Counted from the first letter of the stretch, positions 1 through 8,825 are shown. The stretch: DNA of 64,000 bases from Sphingomonas sp. LaA6.9 (GCF_022601895.1 NZ_JAKVIO010000014.1:24160-88159); one strand, 5' to 3'. Numbers and translations are program-made. Notes: generated by a model from the letters alone, not told the origin.

Positions 1-948
1 CCGCGCCGGCTTCAACGCACCATCGATCAGGGCAGTCTCCTGCAATTCTGCGCCGCCGAGCTCGATCGTGATGTCGAGCGCGAACCAGCGCGTCGTGAGT
101 TTGGTCTGGCTTTGCACTTCCTGCCCCGGATTCAGTGTGTCCAGCGCTGGACGATCCCAAAATGTGACGGTGCTTCCATAGCCATCGGCCGGTCTTTCCG
201 CGAGCAATTTGCGCGCGGTCTGAACATCAAGCTTTCCGGGGATCAGCATCGAGAACAGCGGCGCCTGTTCGGGAAGCAGCGTGTTGACGTTGATCGGCGA
301 AAGCTCGCTGTTGGGAAGTGCGCACACCCAGGGCCTGAGCCTGTCGTAGAGCTCGGGCGTCACCCCCGCCACGGCGCGCAGCTCGCTCACGTCGTACAAC
401 CGCGTATTCGCCGCCAGATAGGGGCTGGCGAGCCCCTGATAATAGGAATCCTCGGCACCGTCGGCGCCCGGAATGTCGTCGGTATCGACCCAGTCGGCGA
501 GCGCGGCGGCGACACGGCGCGCGACATCGGGGCGGATCTCGAGCGCGGCCATGAGCGCCACGAACTGCGCGATGCCCGTGGGATTGGGCTCAAGATCGGC
601 GGCCGAGGCGCCGCGCGAAACGCTGTTGAGGTTGAAGCAGTTGCCGCCATCGCGGACCCGCGCCTGGGCGAGTCCGCCGGGAATCGGCAGATTGGTCCGC
701 TGGCCGTTCCAGCCGCCTACGAGCGTCGTCTTCGCGGCATCGCGATCGACCAGATCGGTGATCCGCATCAGCGCCAGCGTTTCGGCCGCCTGGCTATAGG
801 CGCGCGCCTGATCCATCGCCGCGCCATTGGCGGCGAGATGCGTCGACAGCCGCAGTTTCTCGAGCGCAGCCGCCGCGAGCACTGCCATCACCGCGACCAG
901 CAGCAGTACGCTCAGCAGCGCCGCGCCCTCCTCGCCCCTGCGCGGCAT
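1..948 (-). CDS. gspK: GspK, type II secretion minor pseudopilin (partial, C-terminus outside window)
   Basis: The frame opens at the ATG at 948, which overlaps the gspJ stop (TGATG), and stays open to base 1, so the C-terminus lies beyond the left edge. The N-terminus is a short basic leader (MPRRGEEGAALL) followed by a long hydrophobic segment, as in prepilin-like proteins. GspK pseudopilins characteristically lack the Glu at mature position 5, and none is seen here. Further on are helix-hairpin-helix-like stretches and the SPINVNTL sequence typical of the GspK globular domain. GspK caps the pseudopilus tip with GspI and GspJ in the inner membrane/periplasm. It is the last gsp gene visible; gspL, gspM and gspN would be expected further left. 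Confidence 0.9.
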   Translation of the reverse strand, partial: MPRRGEEGAALLSVLLLVAVMAVLAAAALEKLRLSTHLAANGAAMDQARAYSQAAETLALMRITDLVDRDAAKTTLVGGWNGQRTNLPIPGGLAQARVRDGGNCFNLNSVSRGASAADLEPNPTGIAQFVALMAALEIRPDVARRVAAALADWVDTDDIPGADGAEDSYYQGLASPYLAANTRLYDVSELRAVAGVTPELYDRLRPWVCALPNSELSPINVNTLLPEQAPLFSMLIPGKLDVQTARKLLAERPADGYGSTVTFWDRPALDTLNPGQEVQSQTKLTTRWFALDITIELGGAELQETALIDGALKPAR

Positions 949-1643
949 CAGTAGCGCGCCCCGACGAGGAAAAGCTGGCGGATCTCGGGCCCACCGATTG
1001 GCTTGATCATCAGGTCGACAGCATCGGGCATCGCCTCGGGCTGGGTCGCATCCCACGCGTCACGCCATTCATCATCCACGCGGAAGCGCAGGCGGATCGA
1101 TTCGATGTCGTCGAACACGACGGCCGCGGGCAATTCCTCGCCGCCATCGAGCATCGCAAAGCCCGCACGCATCAGATTGCCATTCTCGAACCGGTATTCG
1201 ACGCGCTGCAGCGACGCCCGCGCTGCGCCCGTCCCATTGCTCCAGCCCGAACGGACAAAGCCCAGCAGCGGTGCCTGCCCGCCCGGCGCCGCCGCCGAAA
1301 AGGCCGGAATGCGATCTCCGCGAGCATCGCGCGGCATGCGCGGTACCACCTGGGCGAGATCGCTCGTGAGCACCGCGCCAAGCCGCCGGATCTCCGCCAT
1401 CTCGGCAAGCCGCACGTTCGCGGCGTCCTGTGCGCGGACACTGAAAGTCAGCAGCGCGACACCCGCCGCCGACAAGATACCGAAGATGAGCAATGAGACC
1501 ATCAGCTCGACAAGCGTGAAGCCGTGTTCGGCGGAACGCCTCACGGGCGTGAAGCCGTGTTCGGCGGAACGCCTCACGGGCGTGAAGCCGTGTTCGGCGG
1601 AACGCCTCACGGGCGTAAAGCCGTTTTGGGCGGGGCGCTTCAC
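948..1643 (-). CDS. gspJ: GspJ, type II secretion minor pseudopilin with repeated leader
   Basis: This 231-residue protein matches the GspJ family. The prepilin cleavage site G|FTLVE (residues 41-46) is followed by a hydrophobic helix (LMVSLLIFGILSAAGVALL) and a globular domain with the GspJ-type VEYRFENGNLMR stretch. The GTG start at 1643 overlaps the gspI stop (GTGA), giving translational coupling. The leader is odd. It is about 41 residues long instead of about 8 and consists of a diverged unit plus three identical 11-residue units (VRRSAEHGFTP-type). Each unit repeats the cleavage motif but with FTPVR in place of FTLVE, so only the last has the Pro-free segment and Glu+5. Every unit also carries a GTG, so initiation within a repeat would give a normal 8-residue leader. 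Confidence 0.93.
   Translation of the reverse strand: MKRPAQNGFTPVRRSAEHGFTPVRRSAEHGFTPVRRSAEHGFTLVELMVSLLIFGILSAAGVALLTFSVRAQDAANVRLAEMAEIRRLGAVLTSDLAQVVPRMPRDARGDRIPAFSAAAPGGQAPLLGFVRSGWSNGTGAARASLQRVEYRFENGNLMRAGFAMLDGGEELPAAVVFDDIESIRLRFRVDDEWRDAWDATQPEAMPDAVDLMIKPIGGPEIRQLFLVGARY
1516..1614 (-). repeat. 33-bp tandem repeat x3 in the gspJ leader
   Basis: Three perfect 33-bp units lie at 1516-1548, 1549-1581 and 1582-1614, with a degenerate fourth at 1615-1643. Each encodes V-R-R-S-A-E-H-G-F-T-P on the minus strand. The same unit with one base changed (Ser TCC to Tyr TAC) is repeated in gspH. The length is a multiple of three, so copy number can change without frameshift. Confidence 0.97.
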
Positions 1644-2002
1644 TTGACCTGCCTCACGACGGTCAAGCCGGCCTGATTGCGCCCGGTCATGTCGAGAACC
1701 GAAATGTCGATCCGGACGATACGTTGGTCGCCTGGGCGCGTCGTGCGGCGCTGCCAGCGCCAGCGCCGGCCGGCGTTCGTCTCCTCGCCGCTGGTTTCGC
1801 CGAGTGCGGGTGCGGTCGGATCGGTCAGTGTCTCGACCGCGACATTGCGCGCGACGATCTGCGCGATCAGCTTCTGGTCGAGGTCGGCGGTACTGGACAG
1901 CGTCGCGCCTTCGAGGCGCATCAGCGCCAGGGCGGCCAGGCTGAACACCGCCAGCGCGACGAGCATTTCGATCAGCGTAAAGCCTGACTCACGATCCGAC
2001 AT
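1640..2002 (-). CDS. gspI: GspI, type II secretion minor pseudopilin
   Basis: The 120-residue product has the classic prepilin start MSDRESG|FTLIEMLVALAVFSLAALALMR: a 7-residue leader, cleavage after Gly and Glu at mature position 5. The rest fits the short GspI family, including the RNVAVETL stretch near residue 50. GspI binds GspJ and GspK at the pseudopilus tip. It overlaps gspH upstream by 14 bp and gspJ downstream by 4 bp, so it is part of one translationally coupled run. Unlike its neighbours gspH and gspJ, its leader is not repeated, so the leader expansion is not a general property of the operon. Confidence 0.93.
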   Translation of the reverse strand: MSDRESGFTLIEMLVALAVFSLAALALMRLEGATLSSTADLDQKLIAQIVARNVAVETLTDPTAPALGETSGEETNAGRRWRWQRRTTRPGDQRIVRIDISVLDMTGRNQAGLTVVRQVK

Positions 2003-2504
2003 TGACCGTTCCGTCCTGCCCGATCGCGATAGCGACTTCCTCTCCTTCCCGGCGCAATGTCACCGTTGCGGGTTCGCTGAGAAGGCCGGTGGTGTCGAAG
2101 ATGATCGTCTTGCGGGAATCCCGGCCAATCGTGACGCGCGTCCCTTGCGGCCATTCGGTGCGAGCCAGCGCACGCTGCTGCAATGGACGCCATTCGCCTC
2201 GGCGACGTTCCTCAAAGCCATAGCCCAGCGGATCGATGATCAGGCTCGTTTCGCGCCCATCTATTATCGCGCCGTCACGCGCGACGGCGACGCGCGCGGC
2301 GAAGCGCTCCGCCTCGGTGACCAGACGGCCACGCGGATCGGGCATCGTCAGGATCACGACGGCGGACATCAGACCGACGATCACGAGCACGATCATCAGT
2401 TCGACAAGCGTGAAGCCGTGTTCGGCGTAACGCCTCACGGGCGTGAAGCCGTGTTCGGCGTAACGCCTCACGGGCGTGAAGCCGTGTTCGGCGTAACGCC
2501 GCAC
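1989..2504 (-). CDS. gspH: GspH, type II secretion minor pseudopilin with repeated leader
   Basis: This 171-residue protein has a prepilin motif G|FTLVELMIVLVIVGLMSAVVILTM at residues 30-55 and a GspH-type C-terminal domain (FAARVAVARDGAIIDGR, GVTIGRDSRKTIIFDTTGLL-like). The GTG at 2504 is the only start before an in-frame TAG. As in gspJ, the leader is expanded: MRRYAEHG is followed by two full FTPVRRYAEHG units before the true cleavage site. The start GTG sits at the position equivalent to the Val codon of each repeat. Starting at the last repeat would give an ordinary 8-residue leader. GspH joins the minor pseudopilin complex in the inner membrane. Confidence 0.93.
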   Translation of the reverse strand: MRRYAEHGFTPVRRYAEHGFTPVRRYAEHGFTLVELMIVLVIVGLMSAVVILTMPDPRGRLVTEAERFAARVAVARDGAIIDGRETSLIIDPLGYGFEERRRGEWRPLQQRALARTEWPQGTRVTIGRDSRKTIIFDTTGLLSEPATVTLRREGEEVAIAIGQDGTVNVGS

Positions 2505-2508
2505 GAGC
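2410..2508 (-). repeat. 33-bp tandem repeat x3 in the gspH leader
   Basis: Units lie at 2410-2442, 2443-2475 and 2476-2508. The third, at the start codon, differs at two bases. The unit is the same as in gspJ except for one base, giving Tyr in place of Ser. Copies within each gene match one another better than copies between genes. Confidence 0.96.
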
Positions 2509-2525
2509 GCGGATCCCTGCCGTGC

Positions 2526-3005
2526 CTAGCGCCAGTTACCGATATCGGCATTCTCTCCCTCGCCACCCTCGGCACCATCCGCTCCCAGCGAATAGACGTC
2601 GAATGTCCCGTTCCGGCCCGGAACCGCATAGAGATACGGCCGCCCCCACGGATCGTCGGGCAACCGCTTCACATAGCCGCCGCGCCGATAGCGATCAGGC
2701 TGGGTCAGCGATGCGGGCGGCTGAACGAGTGCGCGCAAGCCGTCCGACGCACTGGGGTAGGCCAGATTGTCGAGGCGGTACATCTCGAGCGCCTGTTCGA
2801 GCAGCGCGACATCGGCTTCCGCCTTCTTGCCCATCGCCTTGTCCTGGCTCGGCAGGACGTTGATCACGACTATGGTGGTCAGCAGTCCGATGATCACGAT
2901 GACGACCATGAGCTCCACGAGTGTGAAGCCTTGTTCGCGGCGCTTCCGTTTCCGCACGACGGTGGCGTTGTGTTGCGTGTCTTCGATATGAATTTCTGTG
3001 GTCAT
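2526..3005 (-). CDS. gspG: GspG, major pseudopilin of type II secretion
   Basis: The product of 159 residues contains the prepilin motif RREQG|FTLVELMVVIVIIGLLTTIVVINVLPSQ followed by the GspG signature DVALLEQALEMYRLDN and the calcium-site-like C-terminal region (DPWGRPYLY, YSLGADG). GspG polymerises into the pseudopilus that pushes substrates through GspD. The ATG at 3005 was chosen because it lies 7 bp after the gspF stop and gives a 26-residue leader. The longer frame to 3086 would overlap gspF. The leader of about 26 residues is longer than the usual 6-10, but it shows no repeats like those in gspH and gspJ. Confidence 0.95.
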   Translation of the reverse strand: MTTEIHIEDTQHNATVVRKRKRREQGFTLVELMVVIVIIGLLTTIVVINVLPSQDKAMGKKAEADVALLEQALEMYRLDNLAYPSASDGLRALVQPPASLTQPDRYRRGGYVKRLPDDPWGRPYLYAVPGRNGTFDVYSLGADGAEGGEGENADIGNWR

Positions 3006-3012
3006 TTGAACC

Positions 3013-4239
3013 TCAAACGCCGGCAAGCGACTGGAGTTGAAGGATGGGAAGAAGGATGGAAAGGACGATGAGCGCGACGATCCCACCCATCACGACGATG
3101 ATGAGCGGTTCGAGCAGCGATAATGCGGTCGCGGTGAAACCGTCGAATTCCCGCTCGAGATAATCGGCGGCGCGTTCGAGCGTCATATCGAGCTTGCCCG
3201 CCGCCTCGCCGCTCGCGGCGAGATAGACGAGCAAGGGCGGAAAGACATTTGCGCGCTTCAGCGCCGCCGACAGGCTGCCACCGCCGCGGATCGCCTCGAC
3301 AATATCCTCGGAAGCGACGCGCAATGCGCGATTGTGGATCGTGGACGTGGTCAGCGTGAGCCCCTCGAGCAGCGGCAGACGGCTCGACACCATCGTCGCG
3401 AGCGTGCGCGCCATGCGCGCGGCATGAAGATCGCGGATCAATCGACCGATCAGCGGAATGCGCAGCATCGACCGATCGAACCGTAGCCGGACCGCGGGAT
3501 CCTTGAGCGCACGCCATCCGACGACACCGAGCAGGACGATCACCGCCAGCAGCAGCCACCACCAGTTCACCAGAAAATCGGAAATCCCGATCACGATGCG
3601 CGTGAGCAGCGGGAGATCCTGCCCCACCGTGTCGAACTGCTCGACCACTTTGGGCACGACAAAAACCATGAGCGCGATCACGACGAATATGGCAACGATC
3701 GCAAGCACTACCGGATAAGCCATCGCGCTGAGTACCTTGCCGCGCACCTGCGCCTGGCGTTCGAGCAGATCAGCCAGGCGCTCGAGGATCGTGTCGAGCG
3801 TGCCCGAGCTTTCGCCCGCCGAGACCATTGCGCGATAGAGCGGCAGGAAGCTCCTGGGCTCGCGGCCCATAGCCTCCGACAGCCGTCGTCCCTCGACCAC
3901 CGCGGCGTGGACGGTCTGGAGAATCGCGCGGACATGCGCCTGTTCGGTCTGGCGCGAGATGGTGCGCAGCGATTCCTCGAGCGGCGTCACCAGCACAAGC
4001 GTAGCAAGTTGCCGCGTGAAGAGCGTAAGCTGCTTGCCGCTCAGCTTCTTGCGCGCGAAGGCGGCGCCGGAGAACAGCGACGGTGTCTTCTGCGGCTGCC
4101 CCGATCCGGGTTCGATCCGCACGACATAGAAGCGCCGCTGATCGAGCCGCGCGCGCGCGTCCTCTGCGCTCGGCGCGGCGACGGTGCCCCGCCGCTCGCG
4201 CCCGCTCGTGTCGAGCGCGAGATAATCCCAGTCAGGCAT
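3013..4239 (-). CDS. gspF: GspF, type II secretion inner membrane platform protein
   Basis: The product is 408 residues, the usual GspF length. Two homologous T2SF cytoplasmic domains are visible: residues ~70-190 with FTRQLATLVLVTPLEESL, and ~270-390 with RMARTLATMVSSRLPLLEGL. Three hydrophobic segments lie near 170-195, 215-240 and 380-400. GspF forms the membrane platform that couples the GspE ATPase to pseudopilus assembly. The start at 4239 overlaps the gspE end by 8 bp, consistent with translational coupling in the gsp operon. Confidence 0.95.
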   Translation of the reverse strand: MPDWDYLALDTSGRERRGTVAAPSAEDARARLDQRRFYVVRIEPGSGQPQKTPSLFSGAAFARKKLSGKQLTLFTRQLATLVLVTPLEESLRTISRQTEQAHVRAILQTVHAAVVEGRRLSEAMGREPRSFLPLYRAMVSAGESSGTLDTILERLADLLERQAQVRGKVLSAMAYPVVLAIVAIFVVIALMVFVVPKVVEQFDTVGQDLPLLTRIVIGISDFLVNWWWLLLAVIVLLGVVGWRALKDPAVRLRFDRSMLRIPLIGRLIRDLHAARMARTLATMVSSRLPLLEGLTLTTSTIHNRALRVASEDIVEAIRGGGSLSAALKRANVFPPLLVYLAASGEAAGKLDMTLERAADYLEREFDGFTATALSLLEPLIIVVMGGIVALIVLSILLPILQLQSLAGV

Positions 4240-5788
4240 CGACGGATTCGCGGCGCGATATCCGGACCGCCTCCTCGGGTGTCGTCAGCCCCTCGCGCAC
4301 CAGCTTGCGCGCGGCCGACCCGAGATTGGGGTGATTGAGAAAGGCGTGACGCGCAATGATGGCCTCGTCGCCGCCATCGTTGATGAGACGGCGAATGGTA
4401 TCGTCGATGCGGATCGCCTCGAACACGCCGATCCGGCCCTTGAAGCCGGTGTGGTTGCAGTTGTCGCAACCCACGGGCTCGTAGATCACAGTACCCGGAT
4501 CGAAACCGAGCAGCGAGCTGACCGAGCCGGACGCCTGCACCGGGCGGCGGCAATCGGGGCAGAGCCTCCGGACGAGCCGTTGTGCCAGCACGGCGCGCAG
4601 CGTCGAGGCCAGCAGGAATGGTTCGATCTTCATGTCACGCATGCGCGTGATCGCGCCGACTGCGTCGTTCGTGTGGACGGTCGAGAGCACGAGGTGTCCG
4701 GTAAGCGAGGCCTGCACCGCGATCTCGGCGGTCTCGCGGTCGCGGATTTCGCCGACCATCACGACGTCGGGGTCCTGACGCAGGATAGCGCGAAGCCCCG
4801 CGGCAAAGGTCAGCCCGACCTTGGCGTTGACCTGCGTCTGCCCGACGCCCTCGATCGCATATTCGACCGGATCCTCGACCGTCAGGATGTTGCGCGTGCC
4901 GTCGTTGAGCAGGCGCAAGCCGGCATAAAGCGTCGTCGTCTTGCCCGATCCGGTCGGACCGGTGACGAGGATGATGCCGTTGGGCTCGGCCAGCGCCTCG
5001 CGCAGCAGCGCGTTGGTTTCTTCGGACATGCCGAGCACGTCGAGCGTGATCCCGGCATTCTCCTTGTCGAGGATACGCAACACGACGCGCTCGCCCGCGC
5101 GGCTGGGCAATGTCGATACGCGCACATCGAGCAGCTTGCCGCCCAGCGTCAGCCCGATGCGGCCGTCCTGCGGCACGCGGCGCTCGGCAATGTCGAGGCG
5201 TGCCATGACCTTGATGCGGCTTACGACGACGGGCGCGACGTGCGGCGGCATGCGCAGCGTCTCGCGCAGCACGCCGTCGATGCGCATGCGTACGATCAGG
5301 CCCGTCTCATAGGGCTCGATATGGATGTCGGACACGCCCTGCCGCGCGGCATCGGCAATTATGCCGTTGATCAGGCGGATCGCAGGCGCATCGTCCGCGG
5401 TGTCGAGCAGGTCGTCGGCGGTGGGAAGATCGGTCGCGAGCAGGTCGAGATCGTCGCCGAGCCCGAGCGAGCCAGCGGCCATTGCCGCCGCCTCGCCGCC
5501 AAGGGCATAGCGCTCGGACAGCAATGTATCGAACGCGCCGGGCGCCACGAACTCCACATCGAAGGGCTGGCCGAGCCAGCGCCGCACCTCGAGCAGGGCG
5601 CGGGGATCGGCGCCTTCGCGCATCGCGATCCCGAAGCGGCCGCCCTCATCCTTTCCCTTCAGCACCACGCCGAACTTGCGCGCGAAACCATAAGGGATGT
5701 TGACGATCAGCACCGGACTGTGTGCGGCTTCCTGCGCCAGCGTTTCGGCCGCAGCCTGCGCAGGCGTGTCTCCGCGGCGGATCTTCAT
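4232..5788 (-). CDS. gspE: GspE, type II secretion ATPase
   Basis: This 518-residue cytoplasmic AAA-type secretion ATPase powers pseudopilus assembly. It shows the full family signature. The Walker A motif is GPTGSGKTTTL (~residue 270). The Asp and His boxes are around VEDPVEY and STVHTNDAVGAITRMRDM, and the Walker B region is DPDVVMVGEIRDRETAEIA. A four-cysteine zinc site (CPDCRRP and CDNCNHTGFKGR) lies near residues 420-460. An N1E-like domain (residues ~1-130) precedes the catalytic core and would bind GspL. The start overlaps gspD by 4 bp (ATGA). Confidence 0.97.
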   Translation of the reverse strand: MKIRRGDTPAQAAAETLAQEAAHSPVLIVNIPYGFARKFGVVLKGKDEGGRFGIAMREGADPRALLEVRRWLGQPFDVEFVAPGAFDTLLSERYALGGEAAAMAAGSLGLGDDLDLLATDLPTADDLLDTADDAPAIRLINGIIADAARQGVSDIHIEPYETGLIVRMRIDGVLRETLRMPPHVAPVVVSRIKVMARLDIAERRVPQDGRIGLTLGGKLLDVRVSTLPSRAGERVVLRILDKENAGITLDVLGMSEETNALLREALAEPNGIILVTGPTGSGKTTTLYAGLRLLNDGTRNILTVEDPVEYAIEGVGQTQVNAKVGLTFAAGLRAILRQDPDVVMVGEIRDRETAEIAVQASLTGHLVLSTVHTNDAVGAITRMRDMKIEPFLLASTLRAVLAQRLVRRLCPDCRRPVQASGSVSSLLGFDPGTVIYEPVGCDNCNHTGFKGRIGVFEAIRIDDTIRRLINDGGDEAIIARHAFLNHPNLGSAARKLVREGLTTPEEAVRISRRESVDA

Positions 5789-7998
5789 TTCGGTGCCTCA
5801 CTGGTCGGCACGTCGACCGGCCGGATCGTGTGGGTCGAGCTGCGCTGGCGGATCTCGCCGGCCGTCGGCTCGGGTTCGGCCGGCGCTGGCGCGGCGGCTG
5901 GCGCGGGCAATGCGGCGCCCTCCGCAGCGGCCGGCAACTGGTCGGCAGGGATCGGCGGTGCCATGTTCAGGTAATCGCGCACCAGCTCATCGAGCGTGGG
6001 CTCGCGATCGGGACGCGCGAGAAGCTGTTCGCGGCGCGCATAACCGTAGCGCTGCTCGGCGATCGCGCGGGCCTCGGACGCACTGCGCACGATCGTCGGA
6101 CGGATGAAGATCATCAAGTTGGTCTTGGCGCGCTGTCGCGACTTGGCGCGGAACAGTGCCCCGATCCCCGGAATATCGCCCAGCAGCGGAATCTTCTCGA
6201 TCGTCCGACGCTCATTGTCGTCGAGCAGGCCGCCCAATGCGACTATCTCGCCGTCATCGACGGTGATCGTCGTCTCGATCTCGCGCTTGTTGAGGATCAG
6301 CTCGTTGAAGTCGTCCGATACGGGCCCTGCGATCGAACTCACCTCCTGGCGCAGAAACAGCTTGATCGCGCCGCCCGCGTTGATCTGCGGCTTCACCTCG
6401 AGCTGGATACCGACATTCTGGCGCTGGATCGTCCGGAATGCATTGTCGAAATTGTCGCTGAGCGCCTCGCCCGTCGAAACCGGAATTTCCTGGCCGACCA
6501 GGATCTTCGCTTCCTTGTTGTCGAGCGTGTAGAGCCACGGCGTCGAAAGGATGTTGGAGGTATTGTCCGACTTCACCGCATTGATGATCGCGGCGAATAT
6601 CCCGTCATCGCCGATATTGGTGACAATGCCGCCAATGCCGCCACTGGCACCGATAATTTCCTGCACGGCCGCTTTGCCGAGATCGCTCAGCGATCCGCCG
6701 TCATCGTCAGTGTCATCGTCGTCGTTGTTGATCAGCTCGCGCTCGCTGACCGCTGCTGCGAGCACGCCGATGCGCGGGGCGACATTGGAATAGTTGGTGA
6801 TGCCGAAGGGCAATCCACTACCCGGCTTGCCGCCAAACAGGAACTGGACGCCGAGCTGCTTTGCCGCGACGTCCGACATCTCGACGATGATCGCTTCGAC
6901 AAGCACCTGCTCGCGCCGCGTGTCGAGCTGACGAACAACCTCGCTGAGCTGGCGTTGAACATCGGCGGGAGCCGAAATGATGATCGCGTTGGCACCTTCG
7001 TAGCGCGTCACGATCGCCTGCCCCCTGCCCGGAGTGCCCAAGGGGTTCACTCCCGTCGCAACGGGCATCGAAACCGGTGTCGGCGCCATTTGTCCGTTGC
7101 CGCCTTCGCCCGATGTCGGAGGCTGTACAGGCATTGTCGGCTGCTGCCCGATCAGTTGCTGAAGCACGGGCAAAAGGAGCGCGGCATCGGCGTGCTGCAA
7201 CCAGACGACGCGGATCTCGGTGCCACTTGCCGCGCGGACGTCAAGGTCACGCGCGATCTCGACCAGTCGCGCGACGGTCGCTGGATCGCCCCTGAGCGCG
7301 ATCGAGTTGCTGCTGTCGATCGGCACGATGGTGGCGGCGGGGCCACGCGCCGGAGCCCCCTCTCCGCCTCCGGCCACGCCTGCGCCGACGAGCTGCTGAA
7401 GCGATGTCGCAATCTCGCGCGCACCCGCATTTTTCAGCGGTACGACCGTGGTGGATGCGCTGTCCCTGTCGATCTGGTTCACGAGCTGACGGATACGCCG
7501 GACATTGTCCGCATAGTCGGCAACGACGATCGAATTGCCGCTGCGATTCGCGGTAACCGAGCCTTCCTTGCTGACAAGTGGCCGCAGCGTCTCGACCGCC
7601 GAGGTCGCGTCGATCGATTTCAGGCGGAAGACTTCGGTGACAAACGCATTCTGCGCGCCGCCGCGACTGCCTACACGTCCGGGCTGCGAAGCTGCGGTGT
7701 CGGCGGGCTGAACGCGGAACGCTCCGCCCGACGTCGGCACCGCAACGAGCCCATTGGCGCGCAGCGTGGCGAGGAACACCTCGAAATATTCGGAGCGCGA
7801 TAGCGGGCGGTCGGTGACCACCGAAACCTTGCCCTGAACACGCTGGTCGATGATGAAGGTCCGCCCCGTCACGCGCGCGGCATCCTGGATGAACGCACGA
7901 ATATCGGCGTCGCGCACGTTGAGTGTGTGCTGTGCGGCCAGCGGTTGGGCCACGATCAACGCAAGGGCCGTGGCGGCGCCGGTCAGGAATTTTTTCAT
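5785..7998 (-). CDS. gspD: GspD, outer membrane secretin of type II secretion
   Basis: The 737-residue product starts with a signal peptide (MKKFLTGAATALALIVAQPLAAQ). An N0 domain (LNVRDADIRAFIQDAARVTGRTFIID) follows, then repeated N1-N3 KH-like domains with motifs such as VADYADNVRRIRQLVNQID. The C-terminal secretin channel has VPLLGDIPGIGALFR, the secretin signature. GspD forms the 15-subunit outer membrane gate. An Asp-run loop (NNDDDDTDDDGG, ~residue 425) sits between N3 and the channel. The tail after ~680 is Pro/Ala-rich and could be the pilotin-binding region; no pilotin gene is seen nearby. The start overlaps gspC by one base. Confidence 0.96.
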   Translation of the reverse strand: MKKFLTGAATALALIVAQPLAAQHTLNVRDADIRAFIQDAARVTGRTFIIDQRVQGKVSVVTDRPLSRSEYFEVFLATLRANGLVAVPTSGGAFRVQPADTAASQPGRVGSRGGAQNAFVTEVFRLKSIDATSAVETLRPLVSKEGSVTANRSGNSIVVADYADNVRRIRQLVNQIDRDSASTTVVPLKNAGAREIATSLQQLVGAGVAGGGEGAPARGPAATIVPIDSSNSIALRGDPATVARLVEIARDLDVRAASGTEIRVVWLQHADAALLLPVLQQLIGQQPTMPVQPPTSGEGGNGQMAPTPVSMPVATGVNPLGTPGRGQAIVTRYEGANAIIISAPADVQRQLSEVVRQLDTRREQVLVEAIIVEMSDVAAKQLGVQFLFGGKPGSGLPFGITNYSNVAPRIGVLAAAVSERELINNDDDDTDDDGGSLSDLGKAAVQEIIGASGGIGGIVTNIGDDGIFAAIINAVKSDNTSNILSTPWLYTLDNKEAKILVGQEIPVSTGEALSDNFDNAFRTIQRQNVGIQLEVKPQINAGGAIKLFLRQEVSSIAGPVSDDFNELILNKREIETTITVDDGEIVALGGLLDDNERRTIEKIPLLGDIPGIGALFRAKSRQRAKTNLMIFIRPTIVRSASEARAIAEQRYGYARREQLLARPDREPTLDELVRDYLNMAPPIPADQLPAAAEGAALPAPAAAPAPAEPEPTAGEIRQRSSTHTIRPVDVPTSEAPK

Positions 7999-8825
7999 TA
8001 TCTCGCTATCGCAATGGCAATGGGAATGACTTCGGCGCCGCGCTCGACGGTGACCGAAAGGGTGGATCCGGGACGCGCCGCCGCAGCAAGCCGCGCCGCG
8101 TCGTCGGGCGATCCGATGGGCTGGCCGTTGATCGCGACCAGAATATCGCCGTCGCGAAAACCCGCCGAACGGAATGCGGTTCCATCACCGCCCGAACGGA
8201 CGACGAGCCCGGTAACGCGCCCATTCTCCGTGCGCGGCAGAAACTGGATGCCCTGACGGATCTGATCGACGGTGACAGGGCTGCCCGCCGCGCTGTCGAG
8301 CGTCGCATCGGTCGCAACGCCCGGAGCGATCTCGGACGCCTGCGGTGCCGCCACTGACTGGTCGATATAGAGCTGCTCGATCGCGCCCCCGCGGTCGATG
8401 CTCACGCTGTCGAACGCCACGGATTTCAAAATCACGCCGGGCAGGATCTCGTCGCCGACCCCGAAGCTTGTCTGCACACCGTCAGGCCCGGCGATGATGG
8501 CCGACCCGCGCCCCGAAACTTCGTCCAGGCGGGTGCCGAAAAGCGTCAGTTGAAGCGAGGTGACGACTGCCGCGCCCGAATCCTGCAGTCGAAAGAAGGG
8601 ATCGAAGCTTCGGAACAGTTCGACACGGTTTGCGACCGCGCCCGCCGCACGATCCTGCAGTCGCCAGGTACCCAGTGGATTGACCGGGGTGACGATCGTC
8701 CACACCAGCTGCGCGCAGAGCACGGCGAGGATCGTGATGAGCACGAGTTCCGCAATGCTGTATGCACTGTAGCGCGGCAGACGCCGCAACAGCCGTTTGG
8801 CTCTGCCATCAAGACTAAGACGCAA
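7998..8825 (-). CDS. gspC: GspC, type II secretion inner membrane protein with PDZ domain
   Basis: The 275-residue product is the first gene of the gsp operon. A short basic N-terminus leads to one transmembrane helix (IAELVLITILAVLCAQLVWTIV, ~residues 24-45). The homology region (ITSLQLTLFGTRLDE-like, ~90-150) follows. The C-terminal PDZ domain is at ~190-275 (GRVTGLVVRSGGDGTAFRSAGFRDGDILVAINGQPI). GspC links the inner membrane platform to GspD, and the PDZ is implicated in substrate choice. The promoter must lie in 8826-8999, shared with the divergent oxygenase gene. Confidence 0.92.
   Translation of the reverse strand: MRLSLDGRAKRLLRRLPRYSAYSIAELVLITILAVLCAQLVWTIVTPVNPLGTWRLQDRAAGAVANRVELFRSFDPFFRLQDSGAAVVTSLQLTLFGTRLDEVSGRGSAIIAGPDGVQTSFGVGDEILPGVILKSVAFDSVSIDRGGAIEQLYIDQSVAAPQASEIAPGVATDATLDSAAGSPVTVDQIRQGIQFLPRTENGRVTGLVVRSGGDGTAFRSAGFRDGDILVAINGQPIGSPDDAARLAAAARPGSTLSVTVERGAEVIPIAIAIAR

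Noticed and set aside
1516..2508. Possible CRISPR array from repeated 33-bp units
   Set aside because: The units are directly joined with no spacers and are in frame inside gsp genes; no cas gene is present.
5722..7803. A 693-codon plus-strand frame antisense to gspD
   Set aside because: High GC leaves antisense frames open. The minus strand encodes a complete secretin with all domains, and the plus frame shows no family motif.
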